Origin: Bacteroidota bacterium
GTDB lineage: Bacteria > Bacteroidota > Bacteroidia > Chitinophagales > Chitinophagaceae
Reading direction: 5' to 3'
Length of the DNA: 45,899 nucleotides
NCBI GenBank assembly: GCA_018266775.1
Contig: JAFDZS010000013.1
Coordinates: 1 to 45,899 of the forward strand
The translations under genes and the position numbers were made by a program. Of this stretch, positions 1 through 11,600 are shown piece by piece (within the stretch, counting starts at the first letter, position 1; the number at the start of each line of letters is the position of its first letter). The notes beneath the pieces were generated by a model. The model saw only the letters and a list, made by a program, of their open reading frames with translations. It made no database searches and was not told the origin of the DNA.

Positions 1-3000
1 CCATTCCGAATGGATAATAGTCATTTGCGGTTACTACCTCTGCCACGTAGTAGTCCACATACCCATTACTATTGCTGTCCACACCCACGTGTTTATCACT
101 AATAGTGGCCAATACATTGCCCAAATGGTTGCTTAACTCAAAGAGCTTGTTTCCTCTTATAAATGTACCACTATATGCTGAATAATCAATGGTCACCAGA
201 GAGCTAACATCCACCTTCCGGTTCAGGTTCCATACCCCCAGCCGGCTGCTGCCGTACATACTTACTTCAGTCTGGCTCAGGGTGCCACTGTTAATAGTGG
301 CATCTTTGGCATATAAGCTCATTACATTGCCGCTGGCATCCCGTACATATACAGTTTTGGTGGCAACGCCGCTTACGTATACTATTTTGCTGATGCGGTT
401 TCCGGTAGCATCGTAACTGTACACCACGCTGTCGCCGCTGGATTTTGTTATTTTTTTAATCTTGCCATATACCGTCCAGGTCACAGCCGTGATATTACTT
501 TGCGCATCACTGATCATGTTGCCAATGGAATCGTAGGTATAATTATCATCTGACTGGTTGTCTATATCGTCTGTATAATTACCACTACTTACGGGGTCTT
601 TTACATGGCGCAGTTTATTATTCATCAATAATCCATTGCCATCAAAATTATAACCATAACTCAGGCTGTCCATAGTTATCCCGCCGCTTAATGCGGTTGC
701 TCCATGTCTTACGTATTTTAAAATATTTCCGTTCGGGTCGTAGTTTACCCGTTCCCTGTAATCTTCGGTAACTGTCGGTGCATTGCCGCCACTGAACAGG
801 TTGGTGCTGTTATTAAATCCATTAAAACTGTTCATAGCTTTGATCCGGTTCAATTGGTCGTAGCGGTAGCCGTACAATTTAGCTTCACCCAACTTGGGCA
901 CATTCACCATCATGGCCCTGATGTTGCCGTTAAACAAATCTTTACCCAATGCCACCCCGTCTGATGCGGTGGCGAGGCTGTTGGTGATACTTACAAAGGG
1001 ATTGACAAATCCTCCGGTTCCGGTACCAATGGGAGCATAATCTCCATAGAAATAATTCAGGCTGTAACCATAAGCATCCCTGGCCACACCATTACCGGTT
1101 GGCGCACCGTCTTTACCCATGTCGTACACGCCGCTGCTGAGGGCTGTTGCATTTACACCTTTCAACCAGCCTTGTATCGTGTAGGCGTAATCGAGGCCCT
1201 GTACCCAGTTATTACCCAGCACTACACGGCTCAGTGGGCCGTGCCGGTAGTACTCATAACTGGCTTCACTTTCCCAATAGATACTGTCGTGGCTGGTACT
1301 TACTGATATAATCCGGTTTTCCGCATCGTAGCTGTATACATGATAGAACTGATCGGTATAGCCGGGCTGGTAAGCCACACGGTTTACTTTGCCGCTCACC
1401 AAATCATAATCATACACCATCTTTTTATAGCGGTTACCGGAATCTGTTCCGCTCATTGCAGCTTTAAAATCCTGTACGAGTGTATCCACATTGCCATGAA
1501 TATCATAACTATAATAAGTAGCCGCAGCCTGTATGGCCATGAATGGTTTTGGATTGGTGGCAAAGTCTGCCGGTTCCTGGTCAATCACCTGGCTGTAACT
1601 TACCCTGTTGCGCAGGTTCTGCTGTACTAATTCCGGGTACAGGGTACTGTCATCATTATAGTAAGGCACATCATACACTGTTCGGGTAATCTGTTCTTTC
1701 AAACTGCCACCACTGGTCACATCATCCAGCCAGCGCTGCAGGGCCACATCATTTTGCGTGGTATCCTGGCTCATGGTTTGTGTTTGCTGTTTCTCTCCCA
1801 CCTGTGTTATTCTTCCCAACGCGTCGTACAATGTGTAACTGTATTTATTATCCGGCTGCTGTTTACTGTTCTGGCTAATCACCAATCTGCCCAGCCTGTC
1901 GTACCAGAAGTGGCTGGTACCGGCATCGGGTGTACGCTGTGCCACCACCTGGTTCAGTGAATTATACCGGTATTGGGTTACCAGGTAGGTATTGTTTCGG
2001 TAGTTCACCAAATCTGTTGCAGCGGCACGGGCGGCCTGCACACTATCCAGGAATGTTTTATTGAAATTGGGTTTTACACCAGCCGGAGGGATGGTCTTCA
2101 CCAAATTTCCTGCCTGGTCGTAATAATACAATGTATAGTGATATTCCTTTGGTATATACTTCACATAAAACTGCTCATTACTTTGTGCTCCCAGGCATTT
2201 AGCCAGGTACAGGCTGTCGAAATTTGCCAGCAGCGAATCCTTCATTTTACTCATGATCAGGTCTGTAATGAACTGTGCCTGTGTAATCACATTTTTGCAA
2301 GGTATGGTATCTTTCGGCGCAACGTCTGATGGATCATTCAATGGCTTGTCTGATGCACAAAGCATGGTAATGCTCGGTGTATCCAATGTACAATTTCTGT
2401 ATGCTGTCAGGTATTCCATCGTGGTTTTGGTAAACCCGGTTCGGTAATTAAGGAACCTTGCCCACAGTGCATTTTGTTTAGATTGTGCATCTGTTGCTGT
2501 ACTATCCAGGTAAGGCACGCCGCTGTATGCTGAGAAAATTGTCCTGAACTCCGGCGTTAGCACATCCACCAACTGGCTGCAGGTGATACAGGGTTTCACA
2601 TACCCGCAATTGAGGAACGCAGGTAAAGGTTCGTAACTGGGTAAATAAACCGGCCTGAAGATCAAACAGGGGTTGGTGATACCGCATGGCCGGTAATAAT
2701 ATACGGTATCGGATACACGTGTACCACAGACCGGGTTATCACACTTGATCAGGAACTGGTAGATGGCGCAGGTATCATAAATCTGGAAGGTGGTATCGGT
2801 AGTGTTACAGACGTAATTGTACTGATTGATCAGCGCCCCCGCTTCATTGTACATATAAATACGGCAGGAATCACAGTATGTCGTAAGGGCGTAATTCAAG
2901 TGCACATAATAATTTCCGCCAGCCCGTTTTTCCAGTGCAATGGCCGTAAAATAAGGCAGCTCGCAGGAAATATGGCAACCTTCATAAGCGACTGTATCAC

Positions 3001-6000
3001 TTGATAACGTACCACACGAATCGCTGGTGCACGATACCAGGAATTTATATTTTACGCAGGTATCGGACACCACAAATGCTGTATCGGTGGTTCCGCATAT
3101 ACCACTGTACACCGCAAGCTGGGTACCTGAGGGGCTAAACATATAAATTTTACAGGAATCGCAGCCACTGGGCAATGTATAAGTAACATGGATTTTATAT
3201 GTTGTGTCACTATGCAGTACAGATGTTATGCTGGGATAACCGCAACCGCTGTCTCCGCCACAATCTTTATCATAATATGCGGTATCGCTGGACACTGTAC
3301 CGCATGCTGTATTGTAGCATTTAATCAGGAATTTATAGTGACCACAAGTATCCAGAGAAGTAAGCAGTTCACTGGTGGTACCACAAATACCATTCACTGT
3401 TAAGATTAGCGAAGTAAATTTATTGTACACATACAGAACGCAGGAATCGCATGAAGATGGCAAAGTGTAAGAAACCAGGATGCCCTTTGATTTACCAAAA
3501 GAGTAACTCACTGCAGAACTGATGGAAGGATATTCACAACCTTTACCGTTTAATCCGCCGGCAGGCCCGTTTGATCTCAAATACAGACAGGAGTATGTAG
3601 CCGTATCCGACAGCAAAAGCCCGCATTTGGTGTTATAACATTTGATTAAAAACCTGTAACTGGTGCATTCGTCTGTTACCTGGAACAGGCTGTTGGAAGT
3701 ACCGCAGATATCCGTTAGAGAATCTACCAGCACATTTGAGGTGTTATACATGTAGATTTTACAGGAGTCACTTCCAATAAGTGTATTATAGGCTACGTTG
3801 ATATAATAAGTGCCGCTGTCACCATATACCAAAGTGGTTGCTAATATAGAAGGGGGTGTACAACAGGTATCCAGGTAACTATAACGGCATTTCTGCAGGC
3901 CATCCCACATTACCTGTGTGAGCGTATCATTATAATTTAAGTTTAAATACTGGTTGATACTTCTGATATTAAATGGGTTATACCCAAGCGATGCAGCATC
4001 GGTTAATATGGAAGAGAACCGGCTGCAATTACAGCTATCCAGCTTGTTGACATAATTGGTGGCAACCGGTGGATTTGACCCAAACGGTTTGGGAAAATCA
4101 ATCGTGTACGGGTTGCAGAAATAAAAATGATGGCTGGTGTCGATACCGTATTGATTGAAAACATTATTAATTACGCTTTCAAAGGTACGTGGGTTGCCCA
4201 CATAAGAAGGATTAACATTAGAAGCGCCATAAGGCTGCAAACTGGTAATGGAATTATGGCAGATCATTACCATACTGTCCAGTATCTTGTTGATGATCGT
4301 ATCCACTTTCAGGCTGTCAGCGGATGTTTCATTAAGTAATAAATGCTGAAGTGAATCGCATTGCAGCAAACGTGCTCTCCAGAACGGCCTTTGCCCATCG
4401 CAATTATTGATTTGCACAGAATCAATATAATGTGCCATACCAGTGGTGTCTGTCAGGTGCGGATTGGTAATTCCTTGCCACCAACTCCATCCATATTGAT
4501 TGGCAATATCACCTGCACCGGCAAATACAAGTTGTTTGCCTTCATGTTTGGTGAGTTCGTCCATGTCTGCCTGCGAGAGCGCCCCCGGTGCATGCTGGGT
4601 AAGGTATCGTAATACCATTTCATTTCTCACATTCAGGTAGATGGATTTGAAATAATTCCAAACCTTGTCCTTATCCCCCGTACTGGTTATAGCAGGATCT
4701 AACCCGCCTGCCGCTGTCGCTATTACACAATCCATTTTATGTGCACTGTCAATTGCAGCACACAGTACGGATGCGTTGGCCATCTGCCACATGGTTGGCC
4801 CCCGCCAGATGGGGAAATGTACACCAGATCCGTTTACACTATCCATCATGCCATCATATAATTTATGATTGATCGTGTCCATATCTGCCGAAGTGCTGGC
4901 TAACAGGAAATAAGGATCGTTAATGGTGCTGGTACTGATCTTCACCGGCACTATGTATCCATTGGTATAGGCCTGGGCGTAAGTGCTGCATGCCTGCACA
5001 CTATCCAGCCAGTCGTAACTGGCATGCATAGCCGAATCAGCGTAATGCCATTTACTGTATTCCGGGTGTCTTTTTACTAAACTTTCTGCCCAACTGTTTT
5101 GGAAGATACCTGCAAAGGAAGCATTCACTGTTATCGTATCCAGTATTGTTTGGTACGTATTGACGTGTGCATGTATGGTACTGTCCACCAAACCCTCATC
5201 AGTTAAATAATAATTAATGCCGGTTTCTGTTTCTGGATATTTGTAGTATGGTTTATCGGTGGAATCAGCAGTCATCCCTACATAATACCGCGGGGTAAAG
5301 ATGTTATACTTTGCATCCAGGCTGGTAGAGTCGGGTAATCCACCGCTGGTTGTCTTGATGGTATCTGTTGCGTATTGACCTGAAAAGGGAATCATATCCC
5401 TTAACATCTGGTCGTGCAATGATTTCAAGGTGGAAAATACAGGATCAAGATTACCGCCGCAGGCATTGGCACATTCTACTGAGTCCTGGCTATACTGCAG
5501 GTGAATAATGGAATCTGCAACAGTTTCGGGAGCAATGGCTGCCAGGTAATTGGTTTTGTAGGTGGTAAAGGTTCCCAGTTTTGCATTGCAACTGTCACAG
5601 GCTGTGAGCGGAGCAGCGCCACATCCGGATACCACTGAAAGGGAATCATAAATGTGGTTATAAATATCTGTTTGGGTTTTACACAGAAATGCTTTCAGCG
5701 CACTGTCTCTGCGTACCTGGAACATAGAGTCATTAATAGTAAGTGTTTTGCGTATTACATAAGAACCGGGCAAAAGCAATTCATTAAAATCAATTTGTGT
5801 TACCGGTGTGGTGATACCTTCACCGGTAAAACCCATTGAATTACTGCACTGGCTGGAAGTAACCAGTTGCAGGTTATTATAGTGGCGCACTTTAGGAGAG
5901 TCATTACCGCAGGTTTCTCCCTTTATGGAAATCTCCAGGTCGTATTTACAATCAAAGCATACGTTCTGGGCATTACAATTTTGCAGTTGCAGAATGTCTG

Positions 6001-7756
6001 GCGTTAGTTTATAGGTAAACTTATACGTATTACCGGCACTTACCAGTATTGTACTCACAGACACTATTGATTTACCCTGGATGATATTTGTTGCAGGTGT
6101 TAGTAAATCATTTTGCAATGTGTCGGGCAGCGGGTAATCTGTTGTATTAATAATAGAGTCTATGCCTGGTGTAGGGTCACCTGCAAGTGCTGTGGCAATG
6201 GTGCGGCCATGCGTATCCACATAGCTTACACTTAACTGACCGTTAGCATCCTGTACCATGTTCTTGGAATAATGGCTGGCATCACCCACTTCTGTACCGA
6301 ATAATGCATCCAGTTCGTTCTGTGAGGGCTTTCCATAAAAATATTTGGTTTCATGCCCCATCCCAATCTGGTGATCCAGCCCTACTCCTCCCTGGATTTT
6401 TACCCGCTGGGTGGCATCATCTGTATAGCGGGTCTCCGTGAATGCAAATCCGTTCGCATCCGGTATATATTTCGATTTTGATTCTGTAGATAACCAATCA
6501 TTCATTGCTGAATAGTAACGGCCATTGCCGTAATTGGTATTCAGTGCATGCACAGTATCACACTTCACTGCTTCGGGTGTAAGATCAAAATATTTTGCGG
6601 GATCATCATTTGCCGCCATACCATTAAAACGGTTGAAGTTGGTAAAATACTGAATGGTATTATCAATTGTTGGGGTGGGCAAAATTTGCAGGTTAGGCCT
6701 TCCCTGTAAATCGTAAATAGTTTCTCCAACAATGGTATTATCAGTGGTATTGTCCTTGGTAACGGTTTGCCGTCCACGAAGTGAACCATCAAAATACTGT
6801 ATCACCGTTTTATATTTCCCCTGTTCTGCAAACGTGGTATTATATTGCCAGTTCAGATTAGGTTGATGTCCGTCTGCTATGGCAAATGAATCCAGTGCCC
6901 ATGGCCCTGCAATCAATGTACCGTTGGCTTTGCGCTGCACTGCTCTTGTTCTGTAATACAATCTTCCTGTATCAGGAAACAGCAAGGGAATTTTAAAGTG
7001 GTATGCCAAAGAACCTCCTGTGGTATCCTTTTGATCCAGGTCTACACGGGCACTGTTGGTGTTGAACAATAAATTATTATCGCCGTTATAGTAAGGCAGC
7101 ATATCTTTTTCCACATAAGCCCATTCCAGTTGCGTCATGTTTTCACGGGCAGCAGAAGGATAATACCAACTCAACAGCAACACATCCGTAGTGGGTTGTG
7201 ATGTACTCAATGTTGGAGCAAGGTCGCCGGAGCTGGAAGACAGACTATAATACCTGATGGCCCTGATCTCGTTAGTTACTTCCAGTACATCCCTTGGGTT
7301 CCATCCTGAATAGCCTGTTATGGTAATGGTATCAACTGTAACCTTCAGCGTTTTATATCCTTTATAAGTTTTATAATCACTTGTCGTGTATTTTGCACCG
7401 GTAGTTGAATCATAATTCACCTGTAACTTGATGTTGCTTACCGTTGTTACAGCACCGCTGTAGTCGGTACAATCCAGTGTAAGACTTACCCGTGCAGTAA
7501 AGCTGCTGGCAAAGTAAACAGACTTGCCCTCATCAATTTTTAGCGTAATCACGTTCACTATCTTATCGTTAGAGGCAAAAGGTGTGTATGATACTGTACT
7601 ATACGCTCCGTTTACAAGACTGCTGCTGTCCAGTTCAGGGTAGCCACCTATAGCAGGCATCACTGTGCCTTCCTGAAACTGGGCGTGGGCAGGCGACCAC
7701 AGTATAAATAAAACTGCCACGATGCTGATTATCCGGTAAATGTTTTTGTGAATCAT
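1..7756 (-). CDS. Giant RHS/YD-repeat surface protein, C-terminus cut by window edge
   Basis: Partial gene: an ATG at 7756 opens a frame of 2585 codons that is still open at base 2. The N-terminus is a signal peptide (hydrophobic IISIVAVLFILW, then a cut near AHA/Q). Residues around 320-350 carry a QYFDGSLRGRQTV-type segment resembling the start of other Bacteroidota RHS proteins. A long, Asp/Thr-rich middle holds four tandem Cys-rich units (about residues 1310-1690). From about residue 2160 the classical RHS core appears (EYYRHGPLSRVVLG, VQGLDYAYTIQGWLKG), followed by YD-type repeats. The last codons in view spell NDYYPFGM, the motif that closes the RHS shell before the variable tip. In this family the tip is usually a toxin or other polymorphic domain; it is not visible here. 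The gene is last of five in a minus-strand run, 37 bp after the 275-aa gene. Assignment to RHS is firm; toxin function is inferred. Confidence 0.93.
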   Translation of the reverse strand, partial: MIHKNIYRIISIVAVLFILWSPAHAQFQEGTVMPAIGGYPELDSSSLVNGAYSTVSYTPFASNDKIVNVITLKIDEGKSVYFASSFTARVSLTLDCTDYSGAVTTVSNIKLQVNYDSTTGAKYTTSDYKTYKGYKTLKVTVDTITITGYSGWNPRDVLEVTNEIRAIRYYSLSSSSGDLAPTLSTSQPTTDVLLLSWYYPSAARENMTQLEWAYVEKDMLPYYNGDNNLLFNTNSARVDLDQKDTTGGSLAYHFKIPLLFPDTGRLYYRTRAVQRKANGTLIAGPWALDSFAIADGHQPNLNWQYNTTFAEQGKYKTVIQYFDGSLRGRQTVTKDNTTDNTIVGETIYDLQGRPNLQILPTPTIDNTIQYFTNFNRFNGMAANDDPAKYFDLTPEAVKCDTVHALNTNYGNGRYYSAMNDWLSTESKSKYIPDANGFAFTETRYTDDATQRVKIQGGVGLDHQIGMGHETKYFYGKPSQNELDALFGTEVGDASHYSKNMVQDANGQLSVSYVDTHGRTIATALAGDPTPGIDSIINTTDYPLPDTLQNDLLTPATNIIQGKSIVSVSTILVSAGNTYKFTYKLTPDILQLQNCNAQNVCFDCKYDLEISIKGETCGNDSPKVRHYNNLQLVTSSQCSNSMGFTGEGITTPVTQIDFNELLLPGSYVIRKTLTINDSMFQVRRDSALKAFLCKTQTDIYNHIYDSLSVVSGCGAAPLTACDSCNAKLGTFTTYKTNYLAAIAPETVADSIIHLQYSQDSVECANACGGNLDPVFSTLKSLHDQMLRDMIPFSGQYATDTIKTTSGGLPDSTSLDAKYNIFTPRYYVGMTADSTDKPYYKYPETETGINYYLTDEGLVDSTIHAHVNTYQTILDTITVNASFAGIFQNSWAESLVKRHPEYSKWHYADSAMHASYDWLDSVQACSTYAQAYTNGYIVPVKISTSTINDPYFLLASTSADMDTINHKLYDGMMDSVNGSGVHFPIWRGPTMWQMANASVLCAAIDSAHKMDCVIATAAGGLDPAITSTGDKDKVWNYFKSIYLNVRNEMVLRYLTQHAPGALSQADMDELTKHEGKQLVFAGAGDIANQYGWSWWQGITNPHLTDTTGMAHYIDSVQINNCDGQRPFWRARLLQCDSLQHLLLNETSADSLKVDTIINKILDSMVMICHNSITSLQPYGASNVNPSYVGNPRTFESVINNVFNQYGIDTSHHFYFCNPYTIDFPKPFGSNPPVATNYVNKLDSCNCSRFSSILTDAASLGYNPFNIRSINQYLNLNYNDTLTQVMWDGLQKCRYSYLDTCCTPPSILATTLVYGDSGTYYINVAYNTLIGSDSCKIYMYNTSNVLVDSLTDICGTSNSLFQVTDECTSYRFLIKCYNTKCGLLLSDTATYSCLYLRSNGPAGGLNGKGCEYPSISSAVSYSFGKSKGILVSYTLPSSCDSCVLYVYNKFTSLILTVNGICGTTSELLTSLDTCGHYKFLIKCYNTACGTVSSDTAYYDKDCGGDSGCGYPSITSVLHSDTTYKIHVTYTLPSGCDSCKIYMFSPSGTQLAVYSGICGTTDTAFVVSDTCVKYKFLVSCTSDSCGTLSSDTVAYEGCHISCELPYFTAIALEKRAGGNYYVHLNYALTTYCDSCRIYMYNEAGALINQYNYVCNTTDTTFQIYDTCAIYQFLIKCDNPVCGTRVSDTVYYYRPCGITNPCLIFRPVYLPSYEPLPAFLNCGYVKPCITCSQLVDVLTPEFRTIFSAYSGVPYLDSTATDAQSKQNALWARFLNYRTGFTKTTMEYLTAYRNCTLDTPSITMLCASDKPLNDPSDVAPKDTIPCKNVITQAQFITDLIMSKMKDSLLANFDSLYLAKCLGAQSNEQFYVKYIPKEYHYTLYYYDQAGNLVKTIPPAGVKPNFNKTFLDSVQAARAAATDLVNYRNNTYLVTQYRYNSLNQVVAQRTPDAGTSHFWYDRLGRLVISQNSKQQPDNKYSYTLYDALGRITQVGEKQQTQTMSQDTTQNDVALQRWLDDVTSGGSLKEQITRTVYDVPYYNDDSTLYPELVQQNLRNRVSYSQVIDQEPADFATNPKPFMAIQAAATYYSYDIHGNVDTLVQDFKAAMSGTDSGNRYKKMVYDYDLVSGKVNRVAYQPGYTDQFYHVYSYDAENRIISVSTSHDSIYWESEASYEYYRHGPLSRVVLGNNWVQGLDYAYTIQGWLKGVNATALSSGVYDMGKDGAPTGNGVARDAYGYSLNYFYGDYAPIGTGTGGFVNPFVSITNSLATASDGVALGKDLFNGNIRAMMVNVPKLGEAKLYGYRYDQLNRIKAMNSFNGFNNSTNLFSGGNAPTVTEDYRERVNYDPNGNILKYVRHGATALSGGITMDSLSYGYNFDGNGLLMNNKLRHVKDPVSSGNYTDDIDNQSDDNYTYDSIGNMISDAQSNITAVTWTVYGKIKKITKSSGDSVVYSYDATGNRISKIVYVSGVATKTVYVRDASGNVMSLYAKDATINSGTLSQTEVSMYGSSRLGVWNLNRKVDVSSLVTIDYSAYSGTFIRGNKLFELSNHLGNVLATISDKHVGVDSNSNGYVDYYVAEVVTANDYYPFGM
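2680..3840 (-). repeat. Four tandem ~95-aa Cys-rich repeats inside the RHS protein
   Basis: Translating the minus strand shows four units of the pattern (G/T/S)xDSCxxYxY, then ICGT(T/S), then D(T/E)CxxYxFLIKC, then CGxxxSDT. The DSC signature falls near 3765, 3440, 3155 and 2870, so spacing is about 285-325 bp. Each unit has around six cysteines at conserved places, which suggests disulphide-stabilised beta-rich modules outside the cell. The repeats are diverged at DNA level, so they look old. I do not recognise the domain. Confidence 0.75.
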
Positions 7757-7793
7757 AAAATGGATATAAGTTTATGCCAGCGGTTATTAATGA

Positions 7794-8621
7794 TCAGAAT
7801 GTTGTTGAGATTTCGTAATTACTATACAGGCCTTTTCCAACGAATACATGCCTGACCTCGTCATAGCCAAGCAACTCCTTCCAGGATGGAATTGCACGGG
7901 CTTTTTCTTTGCTTTTAGAAATATCATTAAACGCAATGGTTACTGATTGTTTGCGGGTGATATAACGGAAACCATTAATTGTCTCTACCGCGTTTTTCAT
8001 ATTTTCAGGAGTCACCGCAATGTCCGCATCGCTCAGTGGTTGTTTCATGGTTATATTCATCTGCAACAAGTCTGGCAGATAAGTGGAACCGGAATACCTC
8101 AAAGCGATGTCCACCAGCACCATTGATAAGCTGTCAAAATACTGCCGGGACTCAAAATTTAATTGCTCATAATCACCGTCCGGTTTTTCACGGCTGATCA
8201 AAAATTTCTTCCGGAATAATGCCTGCAGGTTTTTATTGCTCAAAGGCAACACGTTCATTTTATCCTTGGTGGAAACATCCACTTTACTCACATTGATCGT
8301 TTTATTTTCATGATTCACCTGTATATAAAAACTATCTTCCAGGTACATTTCTTCTTTACCATTTTTAAAACAGAGGTCGTTATCATACTTATAAAACACC
8401 CCCTGCAAATTCATGGTATCTTCTTTTTGCATAACTGGTGTGGCTTTAACCGAAGTACTGGAATGATAGTACAGGTATGGAGACACGGCAAAAGACATCA
8501 CTTTATTAAAATCATGTATCATGGCAGCAGTATCCTGGGCCGTTGCTGTTTTCAAAGCGCTGAGCGAAAAAAATACAATGCTTAAGATGATCTTTGCTTT
8601 TATATTCTTTGAGTTGAACAT
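7794..8621 (-). CDS. Exported protein of unknown function between the two RHS giants
   Basis: Encodes 275 aa from ATG 8621. An N-terminal signal peptide is clear (lysines, then IILSIVFFSLSALKTATAQ with a cut after AQ or ATA). The mature part has no cysteine pair or metal motif that I recognise. It is mixed beta/alpha in character, with several short beta-like stretches (YIQVNHENKTINVSKVDV, QSVTIAFND). The gene starts 6 bp after the stop of the 2331-aa giant and ends 37 bp before the RHS start, so it is almost certainly co-transcribed and translationally close to both. By position it could be a periplasmic helper, chaperone or shell component for the RHS proteins; that is inference from context only. 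No alternative family assignment can be supported. Confidence 0.85.
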   Translation of the reverse strand: MFNSKNIKAKIILSIVFFSLSALKTATAQDTAAMIHDFNKVMSFAVSPYLYYHSSTSVKATPVMQKEDTMNLQGVFYKYDNDLCFKNGKEEMYLEDSFYIQVNHENKTINVSKVDVSTKDKMNVLPLSNKNLQALFRKKFLISREKPDGDYEQLNFESRQYFDSLSMVLVDIALRYSGSTYLPDLLQMNITMKQPLSDADIAVTPENMKNAVETINGFRYITRKQSVTIAFNDISKSKEKARAIPSWKELLGYDEVRHVFVGKGLYSNYEISTTF

Positions 8622-8627
8622 ATCTGA

Positions 8628-11600
8628 TTATTGTAAGTCTGTGATTAATCTTTGTTTCGCCGAACGGGTTTCATTGATTGTTTTTACTCCCTGGCTAGTT
8701 TCTTTTTTAACCCGGATCAATTGCCCTTCTTCATCATATTCATACATGCTGGCATAATTATTTTCATCCAGTTCAGCCAATAACCTCAACGTTCGGGGGT
8801 CATACACATAGCTCTTCATATTGGCGTTGAATGGATGTATGCGGATATCATCCACGTACATAGGTGCCGCTGTATTATTGTTGATGAATTTGATTGCTGT
8901 TGTGGTGGTACCGGGAGGAATGGTAAACACCCCTTCGATTTTTTGCCAACCATCAATGATAGCACCGCTACGTTTTATATTACAATCGGGATTAGAGAGT
9001 GCTGTTCCATTAGCCAAAATTTGTACGTTACTAAGCGCAAAATCAGTCGCAGTATCCGGACTTGCAGCATGTACTTCTTTTATCCAAGCACTAAACTGCA
9101 TTTTTTTATTTTGCACCAACCCGAAAGTTTCATTCAGCATAGCTGAATCGGCTGGAATTGGTTTAGTGTAGGTACAAGACGGGTCATAAGCATATACAGA
9201 AGGACTTACAGAATAACCCGCTTGCGATCTGAAGTAATAAAAACCTGATGTACTTGGTATACTAAGTGTACTCATGTCTGCGGTAACATCACCTGAGGTA
9301 TAAGTTTCAATCATATAATCACCACAAGGCAAATAATATGCTACTGAAGTAGCACTGGTAGTATACCAAGCAGGACTGGAATATCCGCTATCACTATAGA
9401 GAGAATGATTATACAAATATTCACCATTAGCTTTATAGATTTCAATTGAAACCGCCGTTCGACTGAAATTTGGGGGTGGTGTGGAACCGATAGGGACTAA
9501 ATGGTCTGGCCAAATGTCCTGTGTAGCGTTTAACGAAAAAGTATAAGTACCTGAAGAAGTGACTTTAAAGTATTGTACCGTTTTATAGAATGCGTTAAAA
9601 TTTCCAATTTGGGTAGTTGGATTAACGTCAAGATAAGGACTATGATGATGCGTTACCGTTTCAATTTTATAATCGAGCCCCAAAGAGCTGCCATAGTTAA
9701 AGCTGACAGTTCCCGCATCTGGCTCTGTACTTGGCACCGAACTGGTTTTACTGGATGTGCCGTAAGCTCCTGTTGCACCCAAAATTATCCCTGTGCTGAA
9801 AGGCAGATTAAAACTGTCTGTAATTGAGTTTCGAATGGACATAGATTTTGAAGCATACGAATTAGCTGCAACCCGCAAAACATTTTGTCCTGTATGTGCA
9901 TTAAAGCCCGAATCATTAGCATTTATTACCTGTGCATTAGCTATACCATTAAAATCGATGTATTGCTGCGTACATGAATTTTTGCCGTTAGGATTTAGGG
10001 CTTCTTTATAAAAATAATCTTCAAAGGCTTCATCAAAACTTTCGCCATATCGAGCATTTTGAATCATCGCTACTGGCAAATTCTTAGTAAATCCATATTG
10101 AGCTGAAGTATATCTATTAAGGGGATCTCTTGTTTCTAATTCCTGGCCTTTACTATTTACCTTGGTGAGTTCGCTATTCCAAACCCATTTAGAATTACCA
10201 TGGTCTGGCATTAAAATGCTGGTCAGTGTATCAAAATACCAAAAATTACTAAAGTTGGCCAAGTACCCATTTCTGCGTATAGCTGTAGCCGTATCCGTGC
10301 TCTTTTCTTTCCGGTAGTCATAATAAACATAGGTTCGGTAAGGTTTTGTATTTCCAAGCAATCCTTTCACATAAGGATTAATATTTTTTTGCAAAATCCC
10401 CCCACAATCTATGCTATCCAGTTCCATCAACGCTGTACAATCATAATAGTAGGTCTTTCTCAAAAACAGGTCATTATCAGCTTGCCATCTCTGCTTATAT
10501 TCTGTGGCACCTGCAGCGACAGGATTTATATCAATATCGGAGAGTTTACCCATTTGCACAGGAGTTTTCATAGACGTAATATTTCCCGCAGTCAACCCTA
10601 AATTATTTCGCTTGCCACTTCTTATAATTCTGCAACTTACTCCACTGCGGTTGTACCGGTTTCCATCTTTATCCATGAAAATAAAATGATGTGCACCTGT
10701 GTCATATGCCCATATCTTATAAATGGTATCCGATGAAGCAGGTATGCAGCCTGATCCTGATCCGGGGTCAGTGATATAAACTTCATCTCCACTTTCAAAA
10801 ACTGCAGCCTGGTCTATTGAAGTGCCAGTTATTAATCCATCAGAAAAGTTTACCCCCTTAAATTGCCTGTCTATGTTTTTATAAGCCAGCCCCATTGATG
10901 AATATGCCCAATAAGCGGGATAACTGGTATTGTATATCGCATCATTAAATTCATTACCCGTTTTGGTTACTACAGGCAAACCCGTTTCCGCATCATAAAC
11001 AATCGTCTTGGTAGTAATCACACTGCCCTTGTCCATCACTACTACACTATCTTCAATTGCATGATAATTGATCAGTTTGGTACAGGTTACTGCCCTGTAC
11101 CTGTTTTCAGTATAACTCTTGATCGGTAGCATGGGAATAACAAAAACCGGGAAGGGCACAAATGTGAAAAAGTCGGTTTGAATCTGACCGTTGAAGCCAT
11201 TGGCCTGCACTTTAAATTCCCTTACGTCGGTCATTAGTTCCATGTCAACACCCATATTTCCCGGCATGATGGCACCACCCCTGTCATTATACACAAAATC
11301 CACCTTATCGTTCAACCCGTTTTTCCCTGTATTTTTGTAATAATGATAAGAATAAGATAAAGGCGTATTCTCATCGCTTGCGCTGTAAGCAATCTGCGAT
11401 TTCATCTTGCCATGCATGTCATTGGTTTCCACCAGGAATCCCTGGGAAACAGTTTTCCTGTCTTTTAGCTCTTTATATAAAATCGGGTACAGGCTGGCGT
11501 AATGATAGGTCAGGTCAGACATCGGGGTATAGGATGCATAAGCAGGATAATCCCTTGCTGTAAAATATTCCGTTACCTGTTTACCAATTGCAGACCTTAA

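Noticed and set aside
1340..2329. Several plus-strand frames of 68-118 aa
   Set aside because: All lie antisense to the RHS gene, which has uninterrupted family motifs in its own frame.
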